Shown one piece after another: positions 35,365-48,100 of a DNA stretch of 64,000 bases. Below the pieces are notes generated by a model. It ran no database searches. It was not told where the DNA came from and worked only from the letters and a program-made list of their open reading frames with translations. The stretch's first letter is position 1. Each line of letters begins with the position of its first letter. The DNA is from Phoronis australis. Taxonomy: Eukaryota; Phoronida; Phoronidae. The stretch covers positions 1,717,766 to 1,781,765 of the forward strand of contig NMRA01000015.1 in NCBI GenBank assembly GCA_002633005.1. The letters are read 5' to 3'. A program made the translations under genes and the position numbers.

Positions 35365-38300
35365 ATGACGTTCCGTGAAATGTTGGTTCGGATTGTGCAA
35401 AATGGACGTCTGGTGGTTCACAATGCTAAACTCAAAACGAAGAAAGTTTTCTCCGGTCATAAGACATCTGAGAATGTAAAATTAGAATCCGAAACTTCTC
35501 GACATGATGAAGTTCGAAGTTCGTCTATCGGGAGACAAGTTGAATCTCGATTTTTCGATCGTCTTGTGTATCGTGGTCGCCAGTCTAACAGCAATGTTAA
35601 ACTAATTGAGCGATTGTCCAAATTGAGACGGGTTAACGCACTGAGTTTTAATCCCGGCGTGGTTCGAAACACTACACTTCTTGGTCTCTTAGGTGTCAGT
35701 TTCGGGGCTCAGCAGTGTGGTGCGATGGAGAGGGATTCATTGGATTCAGTGTGTCTAGATATCCAGGTTTGTTATCTACATCACCATTCCATGTTCCAAA
35801 ATCATTCTGAAACATCAATGCCAAAAAATGGCTTTACTGAGAACTAATTATGTTTTTGTTTTGCATTTCAGGATTGCCAAAGTGTCTTTTGAAAAGTCAG
35901 GAAAAATTAGAAGTAGTCTTAATGCCAAGAACAAGCTTTTCTTTTGTCCAAATTGAACACAATTTCCTGCAGAAAACGCAGCTGTTGATTGTTATCCACT
36001 TAGTACTTCAGCCTTGCGTTTGATGGTAAAACTAAAAAAATCAATAGCTGTAATCAACTGGCACTTTTTCTTACTCATACCTCTATGTATTGCAAACATG
36101 CTAGAACTTTTGTAATTAGAAGTTGATCAATTTATTTCTAGTAATACCGTTTTCTGGTTCCCATATTTTAGAGTGTTTTTGTTAACATTTTTGGAACACC
36201 CTGTATGACTGGAAATAATGTTGTAAAGTTAAACAGGCTTTGTGTCATCATCATTTACTTAACACCTGTGAGCTCTTGTAACTCCATATTTTGCTATTGT
36301 TTTGCTGGTCTTTTAGGGGCTTCAAGTTAAAACAAAGAGGACGTCTTGGTGTGGTGTGTTTGTGGTTATCTGTATTGTGATTATCAGTTCAACAAGACTT
36401 TTGATTACGATGCAAATATTATCTATTTTTCAGGACCTGTTTGGCCAGGAACACAGAGAACCACTGGTTGACAACAAGGCATACACTTTAAAGGACATTT
36501 CATTTGGAAATCTCATTGCTAAAGGTTGCCATGCAGCAGTGTATGAAGCAAAGCTGAAGAGGACCACTGACTATGGTATGGGGGAGTGCTTTCTCTCTAC
36601 CCAAAAGGCCGTTATTTAATCAGATTAACCTATCATACAAAAAGATGTAGCAAACTTTTCTACACTATTATAGAAAATGATTGTCATCCATGAATAGTTC
36701 ATTCAGTGCATCGGCAAGTAAAAAGCATGAAAAAAGTTATAGGCCAACCTTAGAAAAAATGGAAGTAATTATTATCATAACTTGTAAAATTGAGACCTGA
36801 TAGCTATTTCAGTGTTAAATTTGATTGGCCTATTTCATATCCGTTAGATCTGATTGGCCTATTTCATGCTTTTCACGTTCAATCCACTAGAACAAAAGAA
36901 ATGCCACTTACTTAGTTCTTCGTTGGAAATGACATGTTTAGTTCTGGACATTTTTAAAAGACCCTTAATGACGAGCTGGAAAGGGTGTTTGTCTGATTAC
37001 TTTTGGCATGTACTGTAGCTAGGACCTATTTAAATAAGCTTTTTGTCACCAGACAATAAGACATTGATCGAGCTTTTATTGTCAGGACAGATGTAGTGTT
37101 CTACTGCCAGTGATTGCATTCTTGAGATTTTTTGAGTTTTGAAGCCAGTGTCCTTGAATTACCACTGAAATGCGTTTGGAATGTTTAATTGTCTTAACTA
37201 GCCATCGCTTTTGAATATTTCCTTTTTGTTCTTTGGATGCCTCTGTTATTTGTACTGATGTGTTATTTCAGAAGTTAACGGCGGCCATGTTGGACTAAAC
37301 CTAATCTCCATCATTGGCTCTAACAGCTTATCCACCATCACAGAGGAACCTTTAGAATTTGTGGACAACCACTTTTCAACTGAAACAAGTTCTGGGTCTG
37401 ATGAAAGTTTTGAACTTCTGCCTGAATCTGATTCATTTCACCAAAATTCGAGTAAGTTTTCTTCTACAGCTTTCCAAATCAAAAAATGTAATTTTCATCA
37501 TTGCATTTTGGGCTTGGAGGCGTAATTAATACTGCATAGTGGTTCAGAATTATGGACAGTTGTAAATCATGGGTCTCCACACACAATGGGCATTTTTAAA
37601 ATAATTGACGTACAAGGTCTGTGAAGACAGATCTTTGGGAACCCTGGTCTCAGTTATACAACTGTCCCAATTGGACTGTGTAACTAAATACAGCTTAACA
37701 TTTAGGGTTCATGATCCTGACTGAGGAGGTACTTTTTGTTACCCCTTGTAGATACTGGATAGCTGAGCCAGAACAATGTTCCAAGTAACTCTAAATGTAA
37801 GTTGTAGCTGCTACTTTCTTTTCATGACTTCTCAATTGTATTTATAGGCGTGGATGCTTGTGACTTGGATCAAAGCTTTGATTTGGCAGTGAAAGTCATG
37901 TTCAACTATGACACAGAGTCTAATGCCCATGCCATACTCCAAGCAATGCAAAGAGAAATAGTGCCAGCAAGGCATGCAGATACCTTCTCAGACATGGATA
38001 CTTGGGAGAACGGGTGAGTGTATAACCCATTGGGAAGTCGTTGCCAGTGAACTCCCATGAGAGGCCTGTCACACATTCGGTGTAGATAGTGAGGTGTTTA
38101 GAGGTATTGATATGTGACGTTCATAAACAATGCAGCTGAATTCACCATGGCTTGCAATCTGAAATATTGATGTTGGGAGATAATGCCAGATTCACTTCAA
38201 GCATAAAAATCAATTACAAGCGAAAAAATTCTTATAGTGACGAGTTCAGTGTATCTCACTATTCAAGTAGGTTGTAATCTTGTTTTGGTATTCTTCTGCA

Positions 38301-41300
38301 AATGTGGAAGGCATTATGTCACAATGTATGGGTTTGAAGACCTTTGATTTTGTTCTTGCTTGAGACCATACTCAGTGCATAAAATGATACGACTTAACAA
38401 GCCATCTTGTCAGGCCTAGTATCTAGCAATAAGAAAGTGTCAGTTCTGTGTAAGTCCATAAATCGCCTCTAATTTGAAACAAGGAACAAACTGGGTCCAA
38501 TTTCAGAGCTCTTACTGATCTCAATCCTGGGGGAAGATGTTGTGAATTATTTGGGGGTGCATGATTCCTCTTCCTAGATACTTAGACACATCAGACCGTG
38601 CATGATAATATATGGACACGAATGTATAGGTGGTTCTAAGATGGGTGTGGATTCAGCTGGCAACTTAGATGTGATTTTTCTCTGTTTCTGTAGGACAAAA
38701 CAATATGTAATTCGAGCTTTGATTGGAGTTTTTTGTTGCAGGACTCATGTACGAAAGAGACTGCCAGCCCACCCTAATGTTGTTGACATGAGGCTAGTGC
38801 TGGTGGGAGACACTCCTCTTCTCACCTCCGCCATAAAAGAGTTCCCTGCTGCCTTACCACAGAGACTGTGTAGCAGTGGCTGTGCAAGGAATAAGACCAT
38901 GTTTATTGTAATGAAAAGGTAGGTCTTGAGTACTGTCATACTATGCTATATTTAGTTATGGTATGTTGACATTATTGTATCGATTGTGATCAAAAGATTT
39001 AGTGGCATTATCTGCCTACCAAGCACTTTATTTCAGGGAGAACAAATATTGTAGCTTTCAAAATGGATCACACAACCTTTTTAGTTATACCGGCTACTTG
39101 TTTTTGTGTACATTCAACGAATGTATAAAGACTTTGTTGCACTGTCGGACGTTTACTGATGTCTGTAAATGTTCTTGTCGTATTTGCAAGTCAGTCATGC
39201 ATACAATGGATCTGATCTTGTTGTGTAACTGCAAATTTGGCTGATCAGCATAGCCTACACAGAGCAAAAATTAATACCTGTGTAACAGTAAGGTAAATTA
39301 TGATAGCTTGTACAGGCACTGATGATCATTGGATTGATTGACCAGGTACCCTATGACCCTGCGTGACTACCTGCACCAAGACCTGCCACAGCCCAGGGAG
39401 TCCACATTACTGTTGGCTCAGTTACTAGAGGCGGTCTGTCATTTCAACCATCACCAGGTGGCGCACAGGGATCTCAAGTCTGACAACATTCTTGTGGAGT
39501 TTTTACATGGTAATAATGTACTTTGTAATCACTTTGTGATACATGGTAATAACGTACTTTGTAATCACTTTGCACAAGTATCTCTAAATGCTCTGCTCTT
39601 GTTATTTGATTTTGTAGTGAATGTATGTAAGGGAGGGGTTGAGAATGTGAAAGCAATTTCTGGGGATGCGCCAATATTTTGAACTTGCCAAATATGTGTC
39701 AATGAATAGCACAGGATCATGTTACTTTGAAATACAGCACATTTATATTTTATTTGCTTTAATTTAACCATCCGTACGGTGTTTAAATTTGAGCGTGTTT
39801 TTGAAAGAATGGTACAAACAAGGGTAAAGTTCACACTGCATGTACATACCTGGGGTGCACCAAATCATTGGAGGTCATCCATGTGTTTATTAGTTAAAAC
39901 CAGAATGACCAGCTTTTATCGCCTGCTACTGCTTTTGCATACTGGAGGAAATATGCTCAAGGTTATCGTTATTTGCTTATGCTAAAATAGTAATATTTTG
40001 ACATCATGCATGGTTCACTTCATTTTTTGCTGATGCCTGTCCCTACATTTTACCTGAAGATTGCACAGTTTTCAATCTTGAGGTCACCTTAGGCGCTCGT
40101 CTCCTACAATCAGATTTAAACTTTGTTCTTCTTTCAGAGGACAGTGCCAGTCTAGTGGTCACTGACTTTGGTTGTTGCATCAGTGACGGTCCCCTGCAGA
40201 TGCCATACTTAAACTACGAAATATCTAAAGGAGGGAATGCAGCTCTGATGGCACCTGAGGTAGGGACAAACTGAACACTACCAAATTTCTATTTGTTTAA
40301 CATTAATTTCTAGCAACTGTTCATTGATCACAGTGTGCAATGAATTTACATACTGTTTAATTTAACTGTGAACAGTTGTAAATGAAGCTATTGTTCAATG
40401 CTAATAACAGTGCATTCTCCTGTCGGCTTGTGAGCTCATTATTAAGGGGTTTATGAACAAATCAATTTGCCTGAGTTTTTACAAGAATTATTTCTATTTG
40501 GAATTTTTGAAAATCAAAATATTGCAGGTCGAGTTGTTTACCTACTGTTACACAAACTTTCTTTAGATCAGCGTGGAGCGTCCCGGTGTAGGTGCCGTAC
40601 TAGACTTCACCAGGTCAGATGTTTGGGCAGTGGGTGCCTTGGCTTATGAAATATTTGGAATGACGAACCCTTTCTACACATGCAAGGATGGTACAAGACT
40701 GGACAGCAGACACTACAAGGAGAGTGATCTTCCATCACTACCTCTACATGTCCCCGTGTCTGTGAAGAAGGTCATCAGTATGCTTCTCAAGAGGTGTCCA
40801 AGACAGGTAACTTTATTCAAAAAGGTTTTGAGACAAGAGTTTTTTATGTGTAATTGATTTTCAAGAGAAGTAATGCAGTTGGAAGGTTTTCTGAAGTGTA
40901 GTGCAGTAGAGTTCAGTATTCCAATTTAATAGACTAGTGTTCTTTATGAATCATTTGACAACAAACTATTGGACTTTGTTAAAATGGAAAATGTTTGTTG
41001 GAATTGCATTGCAGAGTTGCTTAATATTTGGCCTGAAAGCTCTTTCAGGATATACAGAACATCTGTAATATGGATTGGATGCAGTGAGCCATGAGTTGGC
41101 CAGTAGCTGGGGTTGTCTATTCACAACCTGTTTTAATTTGTTTACAGCTGGTTAATGTGTTCTGGTTGTTACAAGAGATTATCTGTTGTTATAAGGCTCT
41201 GCTTGTTGTTGATGCAATTACTTACTTAAGCAGATGCTTATTCTAGAATGGTTGGTTCCTAAATAAGGGATAGAAAGGCTCTGTAATTTCAGTGCAAAAT

Positions 41301-41569
41301 TACATGGAATTGTTTTCTTACAGAGGCCATCAGCTGCAGTTGCTGCCAACATGCTCTACCTTGGCTTGTGGGCCCCTCACTTGCTCAACGAGCCTCCATC
41401 AAAAGCAGACGTGATCTTATGGTTAGCCCAGCTGACCCTAGAGGTTATAGGTCAGAGGTTACAAAACAACAGAACCAGTGTTGAGATGTTGCTGAAGAAA
41501 ATGTTTTTGTCTCGTGTGAACTTGAATGAGATTTTGCAAGCTTTGCATTTGCTTAACAGCAAGGTGTAA
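35365..41569 (+). CDS. PINK1: PINK1 mitochondrial Ser/Thr (ubiquitin/Parkin) kinase (9 coding exons)
   Basis: PINK1 builds up on damaged mitochondria and phosphorylates ubiquitin and Parkin to start mitophagy. Coding exons are 35365-35766, 36434-36575, 37272-37451, 37848-38013, 38742-38918, 39346-39509, 40138-40259, 40567-40806 and 41324-41569 (1839 nt, 612 aa; human 581). The start MTFREMLVRIV was chosen because it aligns with the human N-terminus; an in-frame ATG at 35302 would add 21 aa. The N-terminus is basic and fits a mitochondrial signal; only a weak hydrophobic stretch (TTLLGLLGVSFGAQ) stands where the human TM segment is. Kinase features are LIAKGCHAAVYEA (loop), an acidic insert at about 182-250, AVK Lys257, Ser266 at the place of human autophosphorylation Ser228, HRDLKSDN (Asp398), DFG (Asp420) and APE (Glu451). 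The C-terminal extension (RPSAAVAANML.., FLSRVNLNEIL) is typical of PINK1. All catalytic residues are intact. Confidence 0.96.
39505..39573 (+). repeat. 36-bp tandem duplication across the PINK1 exon 6 splice donor
   Basis: ACATGGTAATAA, then TGTACTTTGTAATCACTTTG, is repeated 36 bp later with about one change. The unit contains the exon end CATG and its donor GTAATA. Use of the second donor (after 39545) would add 36 nt in frame with no stop, that is 12 residues directly after the catalytic-loop segment ending VEFLH and before the DFG exon. Confidence 0.9.
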
Positions 41570-42178
41570 ATTCATAGTCTACACAACATGTCAGTTTGAT
41601 TTCTATTATAGTTTAGGATGGAAAACTGTTCACAGTTAAAGATTTTTCAGTAAGTTGATATTCAAGAAGCCAGGTACAATACTATATGCGCTACAATTTG
41701 TGTTGGTAATACTTTGGTTCTTAAAATTAAGTTATTTAATTTGTGTTTAGTTTCAGTAAGAAGTGTCAAATGTTAATAAATGAAATGTTTAACCTTTGTA
41801 AGGCATAACAACAAAATTGCTCTGTTGTTTGTTCATTGGTGATGAACAATGCATCTGTTATTCTAGAAGTTCTGAATTGTGTGGCAATAACTAAGATTAA
41901 GAACTTTGACAACGGTGTTACTCGGTGAAAAATGAAAATGTTTTTGTTATTTTTCCTCTTAGTTCACTTAAAATGAACACCAGTTATGTTTCAATTTGTT
42001 TTGGTTCACAATTACTTGCTTGATGAAATCAAAAAATTGTTGTTTTTTACTGTTACCAAACGAACACCAATAATGTTTGAAAATGTTTTAATAAATAAAT
42101 CCTTGTTGACTCCATGAATTTGGAAATTTACAGTATATTGTCTCTTCTGCATTGCTTTGAACATTCGGCATTCTATGT
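41570..42178. other. Shared 3' region of PINK1 (plus) and UBE4B (minus)
   Basis: Only 609 bp separate the two stop codons. Plus-strand AATAAA signals at 41775-41780 and around 42090-42097 could serve PINK1. I see no canonical minus-strand AATAAA for UBE4B here. The 3' ends may overlap. Confidence 0.5.
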
Positions 42179-45100
42179 TCATTTCTTTGTCTTAACTTTT
42201 ATCCAGTCGTCAATTTTCTTCTTCAAATCAGGAACTGAAACAGAATAAGCTATAGGTCAACACTTCAGACGTGACTGGCGAAAAATGTAACACAATAGGG
42301 CCCTTGATGTCTCAATTCTGGGACTGAATATCACCCTAATTCTTTGCTCGAAAACAATTAAAAATCACATGAAAGTCCCCTCTCTCAGCCCAAAAATCCC
42401 CTCTAGGTTAAAATCAAATTGGAATTGAAATTATACATTCCACTTGACATCAAACGGGTTTTATTCACTGCAAAAGTCATTCACTTTTTAGCCATGTAAC
42501 AACCTGGATGTAAAAAACTGCATGTGGCTCTAGTAACTACATAGTATCTACTGGCTCACTAGGGGCAGTGAGAGTGAGAGTGAGAGTGACTGGTCTAGTT
42601 ACAGTACAATAACAGCCAGAAAAATATTTCCAGATTTTGAGCTATGGAATTGAAAACACCAAAAATGCTTGGGTTCTGCCTTAAAGCCCTGTGCATCACC
42701 ATCTCCAACACTATTGTTGTTCCTCTTTTGGAATAGGACCCTTTGTTTTGGTGCGGCTATAAACCAGCATTCTGCCTAAGTGGCAAATTTTTGATATACA
42801 ACTATAAAACTAGTCTCGGATGATTTTAGGACGTGCAAAGAATCAAAACTGTTATTTGTTGAGACCATGCTTGGCGCATAGAGTGACACCATGACCAGTC
42901 AACTTGTAGAACTTGATCTCGAGCAGTAACGAACTATGACTGAGGAACAATTTGAGACTAATGTCATTATAGTAAGTTGCTACTTGTGATGGATGGTGGG
43001 TTTATAGTTACTTTGTATAGCACAAGTCACGGGTCTACAGTTACACAAGATAACAACAGTGAACAAATGGAGTTCACAGACTGAGTTGTCACTGTAACTT
43101 GATGTGACCATTGCAAAACCTAATTATCACGACCTAATTAGCAGACTTTAAGGACTTGACAATGCCAAGACAGTACCGTCCTACCTGGTTCTAACATGTC
43201 CTCGGATAGATGCTGCCTATTGAAAGGGTCTGTGGCCGAGTTGAGCAGATGTCGATGTATAATTGGTCGGTCCATGATAGCACCACTGGGTAGTTTGACA
43301 GGGTCGGTCATCAGAGTGTCCATCAGAGGATCTATGAACATTAAATAATGGAACATCAACAAAGTGCTACTGTTCACATACTTCTACAGTAAGTTAAAAT
43401 TTAAAAAAATATTACAGCTGTTAAGTTCAACCTAGAATCACTTGTCATTTGATGGAAAGATAAGTCGATGCTCATCAATTCACTTTTGTCAAGTAATGTG
43501 GACAGATTGGTTGACAAAACAAGATAGCAACATGCTGAGCAAAGAAACATGACCTGACCTTTGAACTCATCTGGTATATCGCCGTAATCCATCTCCGCCT
43601 GGCTCTTGGCTACAAGTATCTCTTCAACTTTAGTCTGTATACTGTGGAACTGTTCTACCTCTATGGGTGTCTTGATATCGGCCTTCACCATGCGTGCGAT
43701 GGCGTCATCAAACAACTCTTTGTTATATGATCTCTGAAAGTGTCATTAAAGGGATATCTGATTTAAAAAAGTGCTTCTCAAATTTTGCATGATTTCCCCG
43801 ACACTGAGTTGATAACTAAAATATCTTGGTTTATCAAATAAGTACCTGCTGAAGAAAATGAAACCAAGAGGGACATCTAGTAATTAATTGAGTTTGGCTT
43901 AGATGCTCTTTTGTCTAATTACTAACTATAATAACCCAGGGCTGTGTTGCATGAAACTTGTCCACTGGATAATTTTATTGTTGCAACGACAGCGTGATGC
44001 ACCATAGTGTGATGTCACTGCTGTTATAACATACATGCAACAGGGACCAGTGCCAGGTTGCATATAACAGTCCCCACTAGGGACTCTACCAAGTTCCCTA
44101 ACTCTGCGGTGTATTAAAAGCATGAAAATTTTGAGACATACAGTTGAGAAAACAGATCAGCCTCCCGTTCAGTAACGCTAGGACCTAGCTTAAAAGCAAG
44201 ACTTTGCGAGATTACGCGAGATATTGCCGTGTATTTTAAATAAGAACACGTGACCTTGACTAGCTTTTGGCTAGGTCCTAGCGTAGGTCCTAGCGTCTAC
44301 TGAACGCACGCCAAGTTTGTGTATAATACTAGAATAAAAACTAACAAAAATTAGCGACGTTGCGTCCCCATCTCACTTATGATTCGGATATTTTTAGCCA
44401 CCTGTGCACCACTGGACAAGATTTCAATACTGATGATGTCACTATCCTAGACTGTGAGGAAGACTGGTTCAGAAGGGGTGTAAAGGAAGCTCTCCATGAG
44501 CCCATTGACAGTCCCTCTTTAAATAAAAGAGGCGGTTTAAGATTCGATTTGTCACAAGTATGGGATGGTGTTCTGATGTCAATGCCACGCCGTCTGGTCA
44601 AAACGCCACCAATTGGCCAGAATAACGATAACGTCACAAGCCAAGATGAAGTCCGTGAGATGCAGACGCAACGTCGCTAAGTTTTTATTCCAGTATTAGA
44701 CTCAAACTTGATCAACAGTGTATTTGTGGGCCTGTGAAAACACTGATGGTCCTTTCTTATCCTCTTTGAGTTTCATTACTACTAATAAGTCAATTTTTGG
44801 CTTTGATACAAATCGAGAGTGAAGTCTATGAAGAATTCTCAATATTATTGAAAATAAGTAGGGAACTTTTCATGAAACGTCACTAATTTAAGGACTAAGT
44901 GTTTGGTCATATGATCAGTTAATGTCATTACTCAAAGAACAGCTCATAACAAATACAAAATAATAGAAAAAATATGAAACAAATTCGCAAAAGATTCAGA
45001 TAACTTGAATGAATCCCTATTTGGGAATGTTTCATGGAACCAGGCACAGAACTATAATTACACACAATCGTTTACACACAGTAAGTCAACACAAGTTGAA

Positions 45101-48100
45101 AACTGTAATTTGCCCTTGGCAAAACAGAAAAACTCGCCTAAGTTAGGAGAACATAGTTGTATCTTCGCTCAACTAGCAGTACAATCACTCTATTTCGTCC
45201 AACCATCCTCACCACCTTACTAAAATATATTGGTCTGAAATGAGTGCCGTAGATTCTACAGAATCTCAAGTAAACCTAGTTTGATCAGACTTGCACAATC
45301 ATGTGATTTCGTGAGCGCATTACAACTACGAAACAGATGCCTGGTTGCATCCTACATCATCATCTTACTGTTCCTGCCTATCACAAGACCTACCTCATCA
45401 TTGGCGATGGCCTGGGCAAACTGTTGCCTGTACTGACCACTGTCCAGATGGAGATAGATGTCGGTCAGCTGGTTCAACAACTTCTTTGGTTCCCAGCCGT
45501 ACTTGTCCGCCTTCTTCACCTTCAAGTCTTTACACTTCTTGCCACAAAGCTGCTTGAGGTTATAATTCAACATGGCTGCCAGACGGTCGGCTAACTCCTG
45601 GCAATGAACACAAAACAAGGTTACCTGGCTCATGAACACAGACACACAACAGGGAGGAAACGTTAGATAGTTCGATAATACAGACACAGCAAGGCAGCTA
45701 GCTATTACAACAAATCACAGCAGGGTCAGCTTGTTCCAGAACACGAAGAACATACATTTGACCAACAATGACATGTAACATTTAAGTCAGACATTTAGTT
45801 CGATGCTCCAACTCTACATTTACTGAATGAAGGTTTAAATTAGCCATGGAAGTACTGGCACATCATAGCCTAGAAAAAAATCATAGAAATTATCTCAGTA
45901 ACCAGCAGTTATGGGAATGTTGCTATATTATAAAGTGAGTTTTAATTAGCTTTCAGAAATAGTTATGTGGAGTGCTTTAACAGATCCCAGAACACAACAG
46001 CTAGGTCAGTCTGTGTTTGAATACAAGCTCACGGTAGCTAATTCAAATAGTGCAGGACAGATATAAAACAGCTCGTTATGTAACACGAATACAGAACACC
46101 TATGTCTGATAACTCCTAACTACAGACATGTCAGCTCTCCAACACAAACAGCAATTATATCTTTTACAGCTTACACCAACAGCTGGCCTCAAGTTTCTCC
46201 ACTGACAGTACATGTTTTCTAACGGGTAATTTCTAACCAAAAGCATTGCTTTTTAAGCCGGACAATGAAATAATTCTGGAATAAATATTCTTTTACATCA
46301 ATTACATTTTAATACACATTGCAAGGTCAAATACGAAGTAGTTCCACACCCACCAAGTCCAAAAACACCACTTACTGGTACAAGGAAGGGCCCGTGTATT
46401 CTGTTGGTGAGGTAGTGAAACATGTCAACGGTCTCTGCAGCCAGAGTTAGATAGGAGCGACACTGACGCTCATCCTGGCTTAACTGTCTGTTCCTTGCTT
46501 GCTGCTGCTCCTAAGGATGACAAGTGATAAGTTAGGTGGTCAGACATGGCGTTTGTGGTCAGACCTGTGGTTTGTGGGCAGACGTGAGGTTTGTGGTCAA
46601 GCATAGGGTTGATTATACAACCAATGACCATGTAACTACCCAAAGTTGTCTATGAATGGTATAAAACACTTACTTGAATGTATTTGTCCTTAACAGCTGC
46701 AAGGCAAATCACGAGGCTCCAACCTTAAATACACCCCTCAGTTTACCCTACCAAATCACATTGGTCAGTACACACTTCCTCAGTTTACCCTACCAGATCA
46801 CATTGGTCAGTACACACTTCCTCAGTTTACCCTACCAGATCACATTGGTCAGTACACACTTCCTCAGTTTACCCTACCAGATCACATTGGTCAGTACACA
46901 CTTCCTGAGTTTACCCTACCAGATCACATTGGTCAGTACACACTTCCTCAGTTTACCCTACCAGACCACATTGGTCAGTACACACTTCCCATATTTGTAG
47001 CCTCATGGTAGTCCAACATGTCAGCTAACGCATACAACATCTCTAACAAAACAGTCAAACACACACCAACACAAAGCTCAGTCTGTCCCTTTACCTTTAT
47101 GCACCCCTCAACATAACCAGGCCGACCCCTTCTCGCCCCAAGACCCTCACAATGGTCAATCTACCCATACTCCTTAACACACAACATACACTGGTCAGTG
47201 CATCCCCCTTTCCCCTCAGTTATCCCTTTATCACACTTCCCACAATAGACATTGCCAGCCGTCGGCCTATTGACTTTCCCCTTTTATCCTTTTTTGCCAA
47301 AATTTCCTGCCATCTTCAGATAAATCCCTTAGCCCTCCCACAATACAACACCCAAAGTGGACAGCATAGTGGTCAGCTTGACCCTTCTTCCTTACTAGGC
47401 TCAATTTGTCCCAATTCTCTTTATTCTCCATCAGTTCTTGCGCCTCATGGATACTCTTTAGTGTGACCAAGCTTTCGTCCAATAGGAACGTAGTATCGTT
47501 CATCAACATGTTAATGAAGCGAATGAACTGTTTACCAGAGCTGAAACGAACAGTAAGACAAAAACTGTATCATTAATCCGACAACTTTGTTGCCAATGCG
47601 GTAAAATCTCACAAACTTTGTATAAATGTAATAGGTCATTTTTCATTTTACAAAAACTTCTCAACATTGTTGTAAATGGCCACAGTTTCTTAAAACATTG
47701 TACAATGGTAACTATGAAATAGAGCTTTAGACTCATAAAGCCTTTATTTTGAGTTACTTATCTTTTTTATTTGCCTGGCATATTGTGTGTAAACTGGTGG
47801 TCTTCTACTGTATGAATAGAGTTATTAGCCTGGCATATTGTGTGTAAACTGGTGGTATGTTACTGTGTTAATAGAGTTGAAAGTAAATGCAGCCCGATTT
47901 CCACAACTAACACCTGACCACAGTCAACGTACAACTAAATGTGGCCAGGACAATCAAAACCCTGGGAACAATGTTGGCCGTCAAGCAACATTAGCAGTCT
48001 TACTTACTTGGCTTCTGAAATGATCTTCATCTGATGATTTGGTATATTCCATAGCGTTTTCATAATGTTGCTAATGTGATATCGGATACTAAACTTGTCA

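Noticed and set aside
46674-47000. 108-aa plus-strand frame with [14 protein letters not shown] repeats
   Set aside because: It is a by-product of a 42-bp minisatellite in a UBE4B intron, on the strand opposite the gene. There is no other sign of coding.
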